Shown here: piece after piece, positions 10,817 through 20,942 of the stretch
Numbering within the stretch: the stretch's first letter is position 1
Layout of the letters: the number at the start of each line of letters is the position of its first letter
DNA from: Diphasiastrum complanatum
Taxonomy: Eukaryota > Streptophyta > Lycopodiopsida > Lycopodiales > Lycopodiaceae
DNA length: 64,000 nucleotides
Assembly (NCBI GenBank): GCA_029204225.1
Contig: CM055099.1
Span: forward strand, 44,762,538 to 44,826,537
Reading direction: 5' to 3'
Notes under the pieces: model-generated
Seen by the model: only the letters and a program-made list of their open reading frames with translations
Told to the model about the DNA's origin: nothing
The model's database searches: none
Translations under genes and position numbers: made by a program

Positions 10817-11916
10817 ATGGATAATATTCTTCGTAGATGTGTTTTACCGCATCAAATACCTGATTTGATAACGTTTTCACATGATGGCATAGGCGGAGGA
10901 CATTTTTCTACAAATATTATTGTTCGCAAACTTTTGCAATCAGGTTATTGGTGGCCTACACTTCATAAAGACACTGAAAATTATATTCAGTCATGTGATG
11001 TTTGCCAACAAGCACGATGGCCTACAAAACAGAATTATGGACCCTTACATCCAATTTTATCGCAAGGGCCAAGGCCTAGATTATATTGGTCCTATTCATC
11101 CTGCAACAAGAGGACCTCAAGCTAGATATATCATCGTCGCAACTGACTATATGACCAAGTGGGTTGAAGCCAAAGCGGTTAAAGTTGCTGATGCGAAATC
11201 TACGGGTAAGTTTCTCTCAGATTTGGATGTCCGATCGAGATTGTCAGTGACTGTAGTACACACTTTGTTAATCAAACAATAAAGTGTTTGTTGGAAGACT
11301 TTTCGTTTTACACCGGTTTAGTACTCCGTATTATCCCAGGGGTAATGGCAAGACTAAATCTTCCAATAAGATTCTCTGCACTATTATGACAAAAATAGTT
11401 GAAGTGAGTTGGTCTGATTGGGAACATAAATTGCATGCAACATTATGGGCATTCAGAACTGCTTATAAAGGGAGCACAAATCAAACACCGTTTCAGCTAG
11501 TTTATGGTCAAGATGTTGTCATGCCGATTGAATTTCTAGTACCATCTCTACGCATAGCAGCAATAGAGCGGTTAGATGAAGATAAAGTTTTACAATTGCG
11601 TCATGAAGCTTTGCACAAATTGTGCGAAACTAGATTGATGATAGTTCATGCGTTAACAATAGAGAAAGCTCGCCGTAAGGCATGGCACGATCGACAGTTA
11701 CACAAAAAAGATCTGAAAGAAGGAGATCTAGTGCTGATATATAAAACTAAGCTAATTAAGGGGAAATTGAAGTTTAGCAATGAAGGACTGTATAGAGTCA
11801 AAGAAATGTTGAGCTATGGAGCAGCTATTCTTGAACATCTGGATGGAAAACATTTTGATACTCTAGTAAATGACAGCCGACTACGCAAGTTTTGGCAACC
11901 TGCATCGCCAGTTTAG
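10817..11916 (+). pseudogene. gypsy integrase, near full length but frameshifted
   Basis: The first frame (10817-11125) has the H2C2 zinc finger: FSHDGIGGGHFS with the two His and CDVCQQA with the two Cys. A shift near 11070 moves to the core (GLDYIGPIHPATRGPQ, YIIVATDYMTKWVEA carrying the second strand). Another shift near 11210-11310 disrupts the D-D-E core around the FVNQTIKCLLEDF region. The long frame 11284-11916 carries TPYYPRGNGKTKSSNKI (the Glu of the core, usually in GQAE or GLAE, reads KTK here), LWAFRTAYKGSTNQTPFQLV, RKAWHDRQLHKKDLKEGDLV, and the GPY/F-like FSNEGLYRVKEM, ending LRKFWQPASPV. Catalytic Glu loss and frameshifts make it inactive. Confidence 0.83.
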
Positions 11917-12756
11917 TTAGCCTGATTGCTGATGATGCTTTTATTTGTTTTTCAATTTCTTGTTTTTACTACTTAATTGATATTTTCTTTTGGAAAAGAC
12001 AGTGAAAAAAAACAAAAAACAAAAAACAAAACAAAAAGGAAAATGTATGGAAAGAATGATGAGCAAAAGTCAGAAATGTCATTAGATCAAGGAGAATTGA
12101 AGGAAGGTATTTTCAGGAATTAAATCTTTATGGAAAATGACTTGGAAAATTACTTTTTTGGTCATTTTTTGCACAAACTGTGTTAGAATTGTTCGCCGAG
12201 TTTTATCCACCTCAAATATACCCATACTGAGTTAGGCGAACATTCTTTTAACCAGTTGGTACATGTTTTTACCGTAGGCGAATGTTAAGCATTATGCCAT
12301 TTTGGAAACGTTCACCGATCAACTTCCAATCCTGATGAACCTTGCCGACATGCTAGATGGATTTAAAATGCCAAATTTAGGTCGGCCATAGGTTCAAATC
12401 TTGAAAATTTGCATTTATTACAATACCTGGGTGAATGATGGCCTTAGGCGAATGTTGAGCCTTTACCAGATCTACATGACATTCACCAGACTGTTATTTT
12501 TGTCCAAAACCTTCGTTGGGAATATTGGAAGCTATTTTCACAGTATTAAGCAAGCCTTCAATTTTTTTTCCAGATTTGATCAGCCAAACTAGTATTTTGT
12601 GTAATGGACCCTCCAAATTCACCTATAAGTAGGTTGAATTCGATTCATTTGTCACTCGTGCTAGCAGAGCTTTTGAAAAAAAAAATTCGCGACCAAAACT
12701 TTCTGCCAACTTTTTCCTACCTTCTGATATACACTCGCACTTACTGTCCAGTCACC
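11917..12756 (+). other. spacer between integrase and extra ORF (copy B)
   Basis: Parallels 4414-5200. It carries several GGCGAAYGTT / GTTCGCCGAG-like motifs (12188, 12232, 12274, 12442). No coding region is supported. Confidence 0.6.
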
Positions 12757-13802
12757 ATGTCTTCTACTGACATCTCTCAGTCTCCGAAATACTCCGTTCA
12801 TCGTGGTGTTCCAACTGCAACGAACATCATGATGCTCCCTAGTGCAAGCATGGTCGCTCAATAGATGACTCTTACCAAGAGCCTTTGCTCACGACAATGG
12901 AAATCTACGAGCGTGTCTTCTCTGGGAAAATCAACATGCATTTTATTACTATGGCTTTTAGCACGTGGACCAAGGCCAAGTCTAAACTTTATGTCACTTT
13001 CCAGAATACCACACACAAGGTGCATGTTACTGAAGCCACCCTTGCTGCCATAGGAATCACATCTGGTAAGGAGCCATCTCCAAACCATAAGCACGCCAAG
13101 AACGTGATCAAGCCATTCATTGACACCTCCGTCGAGTTCTACTAGACTCATGACGGGTATCTCCCCTAGACTCCATCCGAGATCCTGTCATCCAAGGCCG
13201 CAGCCCTACTTCTGAACAACTTCCTGATGGTTGGCAACCTCAAGAATGAACAAATTTCCTCACAGATCCTGCATCGTATTGCCGACTCCAACTACAAGAT
13301 ATAATTTAGCCCCCTCGAGCCTTATAATTGGTATAAGATGGTTTTTGGAGAGTTGAAGAGGCCAATCAAGGAGAACACCAAGCAGCAATTTGCGGCAAGC
13401 CCTCTCCTCTCTCTATTATCCGCCTCTTACTTGGAGGACATGCTTCGTGGGTTTGTTGTCAATTTCGTGTTGTCTATTTATGAAGAAGTACTGGCAGAGT
13501 CATCTCATCAGACATCTACCTCACATAGTCGTCGTTGTGTACACAACGAGATCTCTATTCTTGACTCGTCTTTCGCGTCACGTCAAAGGACTAAACAGAC
13601 ATCTTCAGCTGCTCTTTCACCCCCCACCGCTATTCGCATTGAACTACCTATTCCCCCCGCCACTGATGCATCCCTCGCCTCCGCTTCCTCACAAGGTCAG
13701 TCTGTGACAATTGATTCTACCATTCCAATCGCAGCTACCCAGGCCATCTCACCCCCACAAACGAGAGCTGTTTTGCCAAATACCCAGTATTTGTGGATGT
13801 GA
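12757..13802 (+). pseudogene. extra ORF downstream of gypsy integrase (copy B), N-terminal part, broken
   Basis: Begins MSSTDISQSPKYSVHRGVP, matching copy A. A TAG at 12862-12864 stops the first frame; after a small shift it resumes at 12885 (MEIYERVFSGKINMHFITM, HKVHVTEATLAAIGITSGK). Further stops lie at 13143 and 13168. The frame 13338-13802 gives MVFGELKRPIKENTKQQFAA and the Ser/Thr/Pro linker, ending at a TGA at 13800-13802, where similarity to copy A stops. The two copies agree in protein sequence far better than their stops would allow if non-coding, so I infer it was once a translated protein. Function unknown; same possibilities as copy A. Confidence 0.55.
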
Positions 13803-13805
13803 TCA

Positions 13806-14599
13806 CTCTGATACCTGATCGCGCATTTGTTTTAAACCGGTCCTATATTGGGACGGGAGCTATTCCACACTATTTCTTCTTTCCTCCCGTTCGGTTTGAA
13901 TAAGTTGTGAAAAATGGTCAAAATCTACCTTGGTTGTTTTGTTGTTTTTAGTTTGTCAGCAAAAGATCACATGTGTGGAGCATGTTCCCACATGTAGAAA
14001 AAGTCAAAAATAGTTTATGATGTTCACTTTAGGAGTATCACAAAGTTTTTATATCAAGTTTCTTTGTGTAGATTTGTAATAGGGCCAAAAATTGGCATAA
14101 TTGGCAAATTGGTCAAATCCACATGTAAAGCCAATATTGAGCCAAAAGCCATTACGCAATCATCTCATTCAAAACATCAATATGGTTTTGGATGACTCCT
14201 CAAGTACCAAAACCTTCATGTCATGCCGTAAGTACGGAATTGATCTATCACTCATACTACTAGCAACTCAAGGTGGAGAGGAGTGAAACATGATTGGACC
14301 CCTTCTTTTCCTCCTAATTTCATTGGCTCAGTGACATATGGGCCCTCAAACTTGATTGGACCAATTTCATGGATTTCCCTCTTTTGATTGGTCTCTTGAT
14401 CTCATGCCAACACATAGGAAAGTGTCACTCATCCACTCTCATCTTGACAAACGTAGAAAGTGTAAGCTGGCTCGAGCTACATCACACTCCAAATTTGGCC
14501 CTATCACCTACTAACATGTTTTATGAGGTCTAAAAAAGTTTAAGTACCCCTAACTCAACATAGATAACTTTTACAAACTTTCACAATCCACAACACCAT
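13806..14599. other. non-coding; no gene seen
   Basis: No recognisable domain on either strand. An open frame at 14101-14286 has no motif. It lies between gypsy copy B and copia element D and may be a decayed LTR. Confidence 0.4.
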
Positions 14600-16140
14600 C
14601 AACATTAACCTTTGAATGTTTCCTTCATAAAAAATGGCATCCCTACTTATGACCACTTTTTAGTACAGAATGTAGACTTTATGAGCCTTGCTCACCTCAC
14701 TATATCCAACAAAAATGTCTTTCTTGGAAGAAGAATCCTCCTTTTTCCTATTATCAAGAGTGATGTTGATGTAGCATATGCATCCAAAGATTCTAAAGAA
14801 TTTGACACTCGACCTCCTACCAAAAAGAGTTTCAAAAAGTCATTTTACAACATAGCACTTGGCCACCTATTACAAAGATAGTTTGCACACATCAATGCTT
14901 CACCCCAAAATGACTTAGGAAGATTGGCACTTAACCTCATTGCTTTGGCTCCTTCACATAAGGTTTGATTCTTCACCTCATCCACTCCATTTTGTTGTGG
15001 GGTTCTTGAACTTGATAGCTCCCTCTTATCTCATGTGCATCACAAAGTGCTTTCAACTCGGTAGAAATGTACTCACCACCATTGTCACTCCTCAAGCACT
15101 TGATCTTGGTGTTGAATTGGTTCTCCCTTGCACTCTTGAACTTGATAAAGACTTCATACACTTCATCCTTGTTTTTTAGTAGATAGACCCAACAAAATCT
15201 ACTAAAGTCATGAATAAGTGTCACATACATCTTAGCATCACCATTGCTAATTGTACTCACACTATGAATATTCGAACGTACAAGTTGAAAAGGCTTAGTA
15301 GATCTAGATGTAGACCTCTTATAATGAAGCCTATGTGACTTTGGTAGAGCCCAAAGTCACAAACATGATTGATGCTAGTAAGAGATTTAGGAAGACCAAT
15401 GACCACTGCCATTTTGCCATCACCTCTAATGCCTTGAAGTTGAGATGTCCCAACCTCTATGTCATACTGCTTGCCTTAAAGTTTGACCTACCTTTCTTTT
15501 TACAAACAAAAGAGGATGTCTCACCTTGATCTTGCTTTTTTTACCACTTACTTTTGTTTTTGCCCTTGAACTTGCCTTTTGAAAACATAGTTTTCTCCTC
15601 TCCAACTTGAGATGATGAAATAGCTCCTTCTCTTTCTTGTTGACTAAACTCTTCATTCACCAAGACCTCTTGAAAGTCCTCTATACTTGGCAATGTCTTT
15701 TGAATAATAAAGCTTTGCACAAGGTTAGCAATGTCAAACAATCCATTAAGAATCCTTAATGCTTTCACCAATGCATGACAATTCAACATTCGAATATTTA
15801 ACTTTGAAGACTTTGAAATATTTGTCTCCTTAGGGTTATAACCCTAGACGTAGACTTGGATTCGTAAACCTTCTTCAAGGTTTTCCAAGCTTCACTTGAT
15901 GATGTGCATTTGCCAACTTCCTTGAGAAGTTCATGTGTTACCTTCATCTAGATAACATGAAGAGCTTTTCTTTATCCTTCTATCATAGGTCTCTCCTCCA
16001 CACTTGCAACAATTTAAATCAACTCATCATTTCAAGTAAGGACCCCATCCTCACCTTCCAGGTTGAATAATTGCTTGAGGTAAGCCTGTCATTGCTCTCG
16101 AATATGAAACGACTATTTGTTGTCATGTTGCAATAATTGA
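14600..16140 (-). pseudogene. Ty1/copia element D: gag and integrase remnants
   Basis: Read from the high-coordinate end: a gag start near 16130 (SNDRLTSSNYSTWKVRMGSLLEM, the UBN2-type gag core), then a gag segment 15789-15541 (ALRILNGLFDIANLVQSF, KTMFSKGKFKGKNKS before the zinc knuckle). The zinc knuckle and protease are missing; the next recognisable part is integrase at 15340-14973 (AKSHRLHYKRSTSRS, MYVTLIHDFSRFCWVYLLKN, KIKCLRSDNGGEYISTELK with the second catalytic Asp). The Glu block reads PHNKMEWM in place of QQNGVAERKNR. The 14600-14970 stretch contains a garbled post-core region. Numerous stops; not functional. Confidence 0.78.
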
Positions 16141-16694
16141 TTGCACTTCTTCAAACATGTTCCAATGCACTTAGCACTCACTTGAATCTTCAACAAATGA
16201 AATCAAGATGAAATCACAAAGATTTGGAACTACACAAATGTGTCTCTTTCTCACAACTAGTCACAAGGACATAGAATTGAATAAACTTGATCAACAAATG
16301 ATCACAATACAGAATGAATTTTAAACCTAAAAGATCTTGAAAATACTCTTGAAAAGATCAGAAACCTTATCCACAAGAGATCCTATTCAAAATTTAGGAA
16401 TTCACAAAAATTTATACTATTGAAAGAATTAAAATCTATATGCAAAACTAGCAATCTTGATTTAGATTCCTTAAGAAAGCACTTGTCTCCACCATGTGGA
16501 ATTTTTTATCTTCAAGATCCAATCACTAGAGATAAAATTAGACTACTTTTGACCAATTTAAACTCATAGATCAACTTTCTACACATGAAATTGCTAGATT
16601 TGATTAAGACTCCACTCCATCTCTCACTAGAATTAGTGGCACCCTCAAATCCTTCAAGAGATTTGGCACAAACTCCAATTTCAGCTTGCAACCT

Positions 16695-16706
16695 GCTCTT
16701 ATACCA
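16695..16706 (-). other. tRNA-Met primer-binding site of copia element D
   Basis: On the minus strand it reads TGGTATAAGAGC, one base from the usual plant copia site TGGTATCAGAGC, and lies just inside the expected 5' LTR end. It orients element D on the minus strand. Confidence 0.7.
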
Positions 16707-17100
16707 CGTGAAAAATCAGATACATAAATGTCATAAATGAATCTATGAACTTTAGCTAAATTGGGTGCACATCTCACTTTATTAACAATGTAGAAATCTT
16801 GCACATAACATGCTAGTTTAGGAGAAATCATGCATAAACTACTAAGAACACTAAGATCCAATTAGTTACTAGTCTGATCTGTACTGCTACAGCAACCGTA
16901 CAACAATACTTCACACATGTGGATTCAATCTACACAACATTCTACACAATAGAAACGTGAATATCAAGAGAGAAGAGAGAGACATGTCTCCTTAACTCAA
17001 GATTGAGTGGAGATTTTTGCATGAAACTTTGTACATTTTCTACTATATATACAAGGAGGGCTAAGCTACCCTTGAAGCACCCATTCTAAATTCTTTTTGG
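16707..17100 (-). repeat. 5' LTR region of copia element D
   Basis: Sequence upstream (higher coordinates) of the primer site. It has a minus-strand TATA box TATATATAG (17041-17051) and resembles the LTRs at 56801 and 63675 around CACATGTGTGGAT and the GAGAGAAGAGAG stretch. The outer boundary is not resolved. Confidence 0.55.
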
Positions 17101-17477
17101 TGTAAAATGTTCTTGGACTTTTGATCTCCCTTTCTCTTCCTTCTAATCAGCCAAAAATCAAATGCTGATTTCTCATAGATGGCTGATCCAATTCATGTGA
17201 TTCTTTTTGCATTCGTCTAGTATTGTTATAAGCTTTCTATTGCAGGCATTACTTCGGTGTTTTAGTGTAGTTTCAAAAAGCACCACTTTGCTGATTTGCG
17301 TCCCATCTCTAGGAGGCTTAATCTTTTTGGCATGCATGATCTTTGTTCTACAATCTTGATGGAGAAGATTTTCAGCCTATTGATCATTCATTCAGTCTTC
17401 TACTTTTTAGCCTCACTCGGCTATTTTCCTAGACCATTGTTTTCTGGTGCATGTTGAATTTTAGACAATGAACACCT
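17101..17477. other. non-coding, probably part of a plus-strand copia 5' LTR
   Basis: No coding signal. It precedes the motif array and primer-binding site of the plus-strand gag remnant. Confidence 0.4.
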
Positions 17478-17592
17478 TTGCATGTCAGCACAGAAGCTTT
17501 GCATGTCAATTATATGTCTTGCATGTTAGTGTTTAAGATTTGCATGTCAGTTTTATAGCTTGCATGTCAGTGATTAATCATTGCATGTTAGT
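17478..17592 (+). repeat. array of six TTGCATGTYAG motifs spaced 20-21 bp
   Basis: TGCATG starts at 17479, 17500, 17520, 17541, 17561 and 17582; each is followed by TCAG, TCAA or TTAG. The spacers between motifs differ in sequence. TGCATG is the complement of the RY core CATGCA bound by plant B3-domain factors. It sits about 60 bp upstream of a copia primer-binding site, that is, in or near the LTR. Confidence 0.9.
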
Positions 17593-17650
17593 TTTCCTGA
17601 CATCTCCTCAAGCAGATCTAGCATAGGCATCGATCCTCAATTTACAACAG

Positions 17651-17663
17651 TGGTATCAAAGCG
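17651..17663 (+). other. tRNA-Met primer-binding site, plus-strand copia
   Basis: TGGTATCAAAGCG, close to the initiator-tRNA complement TGGTATCAGAGC, preceded by CAACAG and followed 70 bp later by a gag start. Confidence 0.75.
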
Positions 17664-17734
17664 TGGTTCAAAGGCTTAAACTAGATTATCATCTCTTTTT
17701 GTTCTCCAAATCTGAATCTATTTGCATATTCATT

Positions 17735-18085
17735 ATGGGTTTTACATATTGGATGAGACCATTAGATTGCATGCTTGAGGATGGTAAAGATTATTTGATC
17801 TGGAAAACTAAAATGATTAATGGATGCAAAGGGCAATGGTTGTGGCCTACTGTTAGTGGAAAATTGCAGGAACCAGCACTCGGGGAAGATGGAGCAGAAA
17901 TTGTTGAGCATCTAAGGTGGAGAGAAAACAACGAGAAGGCAATGTCTATCATCACTTTGTCTCTTGCTGATGACATTCTGATGGATTATGCTAATGTTTT
18001 CCATAATAGTACGATGGCGTGGAAGTATATAATCATCACGACTAATGCAATGCAATCAAGATTATACTTGAAGCAAGAAGTATGA
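17735..18085 (+). pseudogene. copia gag N-terminal fragment
   Basis: From the internal Met at 17735 the frame reads MGFTYWMRPLDCMLEDGKDY, LIWKTKMINGCKGQWLW, ENNEKAMSIITLSLADDIL and TMAWKYIIITTNAMQSR, the layout of copia gag (a Trp-rich N-terminal core, then the helical capsid region). It stops at TGA 18083-18085 after only a third of a normal gag; no pol follows before the PPR gene. It is preceded by its own primer site, so this is the 5' end of an element whose remainder is deleted. Confidence 0.75.
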
Positions 18086-18713
18086 ACAAAAACTGAAAAC
18101 TGAATCACAATAAATAAAGTGTTTTTAGTAGTTTACAAGAGCTCATGCACGTTTGCTGGAAGAGAGTGGTTCTTTCATTGGAGTAAGAAAGCAATCTCCA
18201 TCAGAAAAAGCCAGCGATGTGATTCCATGCTTTGAACCTTTCTATCTCAATTCGTGAATACTTCAGAAGCCAACCAATGCCTTCCAATGAATATAAAATG
18301 TAAATGATCCAAATTAATTCTGCCAATGAGATCTACCTGCATCACATGGTGAGAAAAAACATCTCATCTTCAAGTCCCCAGCAGTCAAAGAACTCGAGCT
18401 CCCCCACTTTCCAGCAAACTGTCAGCAATGCAGCAAAGCTTTGCCGATCTCTAACATGACAACACACCATCTGCAGGCATTCCTAAGTTCATATGATATC
18501 ATAGAAAACTCCACCCATTGACAGGGAGTATTTTTTATTATTCTTACATTACAAGATCACGAATGTAGCCTCTCAACAAGAGGACACTGTTGAGTTTCTT
18601 TCAAAAATATGTGAGCTTAACTTGTGATGCAGCCCAAACCAAAGTCATATGAGATGTTCTGTTTGCTCGTCCAAAAAACTCAATTCAATTGAGATTGTAC
18701 TTCTTAAGTGGTT
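18086..18713. other. 3' flank of the PPR gene; no gene
   Basis: AT-rich, no ORF with motifs. It presumably includes the 3' UTR of the minus-strand PPR gene. Confidence 0.4.
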
Positions 18714-20942
18714 CTATATTGCACTGGCATCTTCTACCCCGTAATTTGACTCAATCCATGCACGCCCAGGTAGCTTCTTCGCCCCTGCACTTTTCATTTG
18801 CAATCTTAAAGTGCCATCCTCTTTCCAATGTCCTGCTGCTGAATATATGTTGGACATAATGCCAAATGCAGCATTATTTGTTGGATCCAGCTTCAGGATG
18901 GACTCAAATGACCCTTTGCCAACATCCAAATTACCATGAGTCCGGCAAGCCCCAAGCAATGACATCCACACCGGGACTCCAGGTTGTACTGGCATCTTAT
19001 TGATCAGGTCTAGAGCTTCATAGACATTTCCCGTACGCCCAAGCAGGTCAACCATACAAGCATAATGTTTCATTGTCGGAATAATGTTAAAACCTTTGCA
19101 CATAGCTTGAAAGAGTTGATAACCTTCATTTACCAAGCCTGCCCAACTGCAAGCAGAGAGAACAGCAATGAATGTTACATGATTTGGTCTAATTGCCTCC
19201 TCCTGCATTTTCTCAAAAAGTTTGATAGCGTCCTGAGCATGCCCATGACGAGCATGGCCTGCAATCAGTGCATTCCAGGAAACTACATTGCGCTCTGGTA
19301 GGTTTTCAAAGACTTGATTAGCCTCACCTAAGCTCCCACACTTGGCATACATGTCAACAACCGCACTTCCCACCATCACGTCCATTACTATTCCGCTTCC
19401 CATGATATGTCTGTGAATAAGCTTTCCCTGATCTAGGGCTGCTGCACTTCCACAAGCTTTCAAGATGTTAACGTATGTGATTTTGTCTGGCTTTACACCC
19501 TGCTGCATCATTCGTTCAAAAATACTGAGAGCTTCTTTAACTTTTCCATGCTTCGCAAGTCCCGCAATCATGACACTGTACGAAACCACATCTCGTTCTG
19601 ACATATTATAGAAGACTTTCCACGCCTTGCCTAAGCACCCACATTTAGCATACATGTGAAGAAGCGTGTTACTAACAAAGAGCTCTTTGTCATATCCACT
19701 CTTAGTAAGCTGGGCATGTATAAGCCTGCCCTGATCCAATGCCGAAATGCTGCTGCATGCTTTAAGTATGCTCAGAAAAGTAATTTTATTGGGCTTTACA
19801 CCCTCATTCTGCATTTTCTTAAAAAGCTCTAGTGCTTCTTGACCACGACCCAATTGGGCATATCCTGCAATGAGAGCGGTCCAGGAAACTACATCTCTTC
19901 CCCGTAATTGCAAGAATACTTTATGTGCCTCATCTAGTCTCCCACATTTGGCATACATGTCAATTAGGGTATTGGCAATATAGAGATCTGATTCCAGCCC
20001 ACTTTCCGCAATCTGAGCATGGATGAGTTTTCCTTGATCTAGAGCCGTCAGGCCAGCACATGCCTGGAGGACGCTCACATAGGTTACTCTATCTGGTTTT
20101 ATGCCCTCTTGTTGCATAGTCTCAAAGAGTTGGAGAGCTTGTTTGCAACGTCCATGCTGAGCAAACCCTGCAATCACTGAAGTCCACGGAACTACACCTC
20201 GGTCTGGCAGCTTCTGGAAAAGCTTCCAGGCATCGTTCAAGCTCCCACATTTGGCATACATGCCAATTAGAGAGCTTGCCACATGTTGATCAAATTCCAA
20301 CCCATTTTCCTTGACTAATGTATGGAACTGCTTGCCCTGATCTAGGGTTTTCATTCGACCACATGCTTTGAAGAGGCTCATGAATGTAATTTTGTTTGGT
20401 TCATAACCGTCATTTTGCATCTTCTCTAACAGCCGGAAGGCTTCCTGCCCATCTCCGTGCAAAGCATACGCTGAAATAATTGTACTCCACGAAACAACGT
20501 CTTTTTTGAGAAGTTTGTCGAATAGTTTGCGTGCTACCTCCAAAAGACCACATTTTGCATACATGTTAACAAGTGTATTCCCAATGAACGGATTTGTTGC
20601 AACACCATTTTTCAAAATGTGCGCATGGATTAGCTTGCCTTGACTAAGAGCCGAACATTTCGCACAAGCATCGAGAACAGCAACGTAAGTACTGACAGTA
20701 GGCTCCATATCATGCCGTTTCATCTCATGATATAACATCAATGCCCGCTCAAACCTTCCAGCTTTCACATGTGCTGATATTTTCTCATTATATTCATGTT
20801 CATCCCCTTCAAGAATTCCAGATAACTCTTGATTGGACTTTGGCAAACATTTGCCAGAGCCAAACAGATGCATAAGTGGGTACCCAAAAGGGGAGTAGAA
20901 TCCAACAGCTCGTATTCTCCTTCTGCTGCCTATGTGCACCAT
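18714..20942 (-). CDS. PLS-class pentatricopeptide repeat protein, E-type C-terminus
   Basis: A single uninterrupted 742-residue frame without introns. The N-terminus (MVHIGSRRRIRAVGFYSPFG) is basic and poor in acidic residues, consistent with organelle targeting (predicted, not shown). From about residue 50 it is built of P-L-S triplets. Each L/S junction carries MYAKCG (five copies, e.g. NTLVNMYAKCGLLEVARKLF), each S-P step VVSW or VVPW, and each P-L step a block like LDQGKLIHAQI. The end (about 600-735) has the E-type motifs (MVDLLGRTGNVYEAL, VWMSLLGACRTHGN, LKLDPTN, SNIYSAAGHW, LPGRAWIE). It stops 11 residues after that, so there is no DYW deaminase. Known PLS proteins bind organellar RNA base by base, often for C-to-U editing; without DYW it would need a partner deaminase. 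The target is unknown. The start is the first Met of the frame. Confidence 0.95.
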   Translation of the reverse strand: MVHIGSRRRIRAVGFYSPFGYPLMHLFGSGKCLPKSNQELSGILEGDEHEYNEKISAHVKAGRFERALMLYHEMKRHDMEPTVSTYVAVLDACAKCSALSQGKLIHAHILKNGVATNPFIGNTLVNMYAKCGLLEVARKLFDKLLKKDVVSWSTIISAYALHGDGQEAFRLLEKMQNDGYEPNKITFMSLFKACGRMKTLDQGKQFHTLVKENGLEFDQHVASSLIGMYAKCGSLNDAWKLFQKLPDRGVVPWTSVIAGFAQHGRCKQALQLFETMQQEGIKPDRVTYVSVLQACAGLTALDQGKLIHAQIAESGLESDLYIANTLIDMYAKCGRLDEAHKVFLQLRGRDVVSWTALIAGYAQLGRGQEALELFKKMQNEGVKPNKITFLSILKACSSISALDQGRLIHAQLTKSGYDKELFVSNTLLHMYAKCGCLGKAWKVFYNMSERDVVSYSVMIAGLAKHGKVKEALSIFERMMQQGVKPDKITYVNILKACGSAAALDQGKLIHRHIMGSGIVMDVMVGSAVVDMYAKCGSLGEANQVFENLPERNVVSWNALIAGHARHGHAQDAIKLFEKMQEEAIRPNHVTFIAVLSACSWAGLVNEGYQLFQAMCKGFNIIPTMKHYACMVDLLGRTGNVYEALDLINKMPVQPGVPVWMSLLGACRTHGNLDVGKGSFESILKLDPTNNAAFGIMSNIYSAAGHWKEDGTLRLQMKSAGAKKLPGRAWIESNYGVEDASAI

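Larger units (their letters stand above)
10800..13805 (+). mobile_element. Ty3/gypsy retrotransposon copy B (integrase plus extra ORF only)
   Basis: Second member of the gypsy family of copy A. It starts inside pol just before the integrase zinc finger and ends inside the N-terminal half of the extra ORF, so RT, RNase H, both LTRs and the ORF's coiled coil are missing. The order integrase, about 840-bp spacer, MSST-starting ORF is identical to copy A. This shows that the arrangement belongs to the element and was not created by one local rearrangement. Confidence 0.8.

Noticed and set aside
19065-19301. Plus-strand open frame of 78 residues
   Set aside because: Shadow of the PPR gene on the opposite strand.
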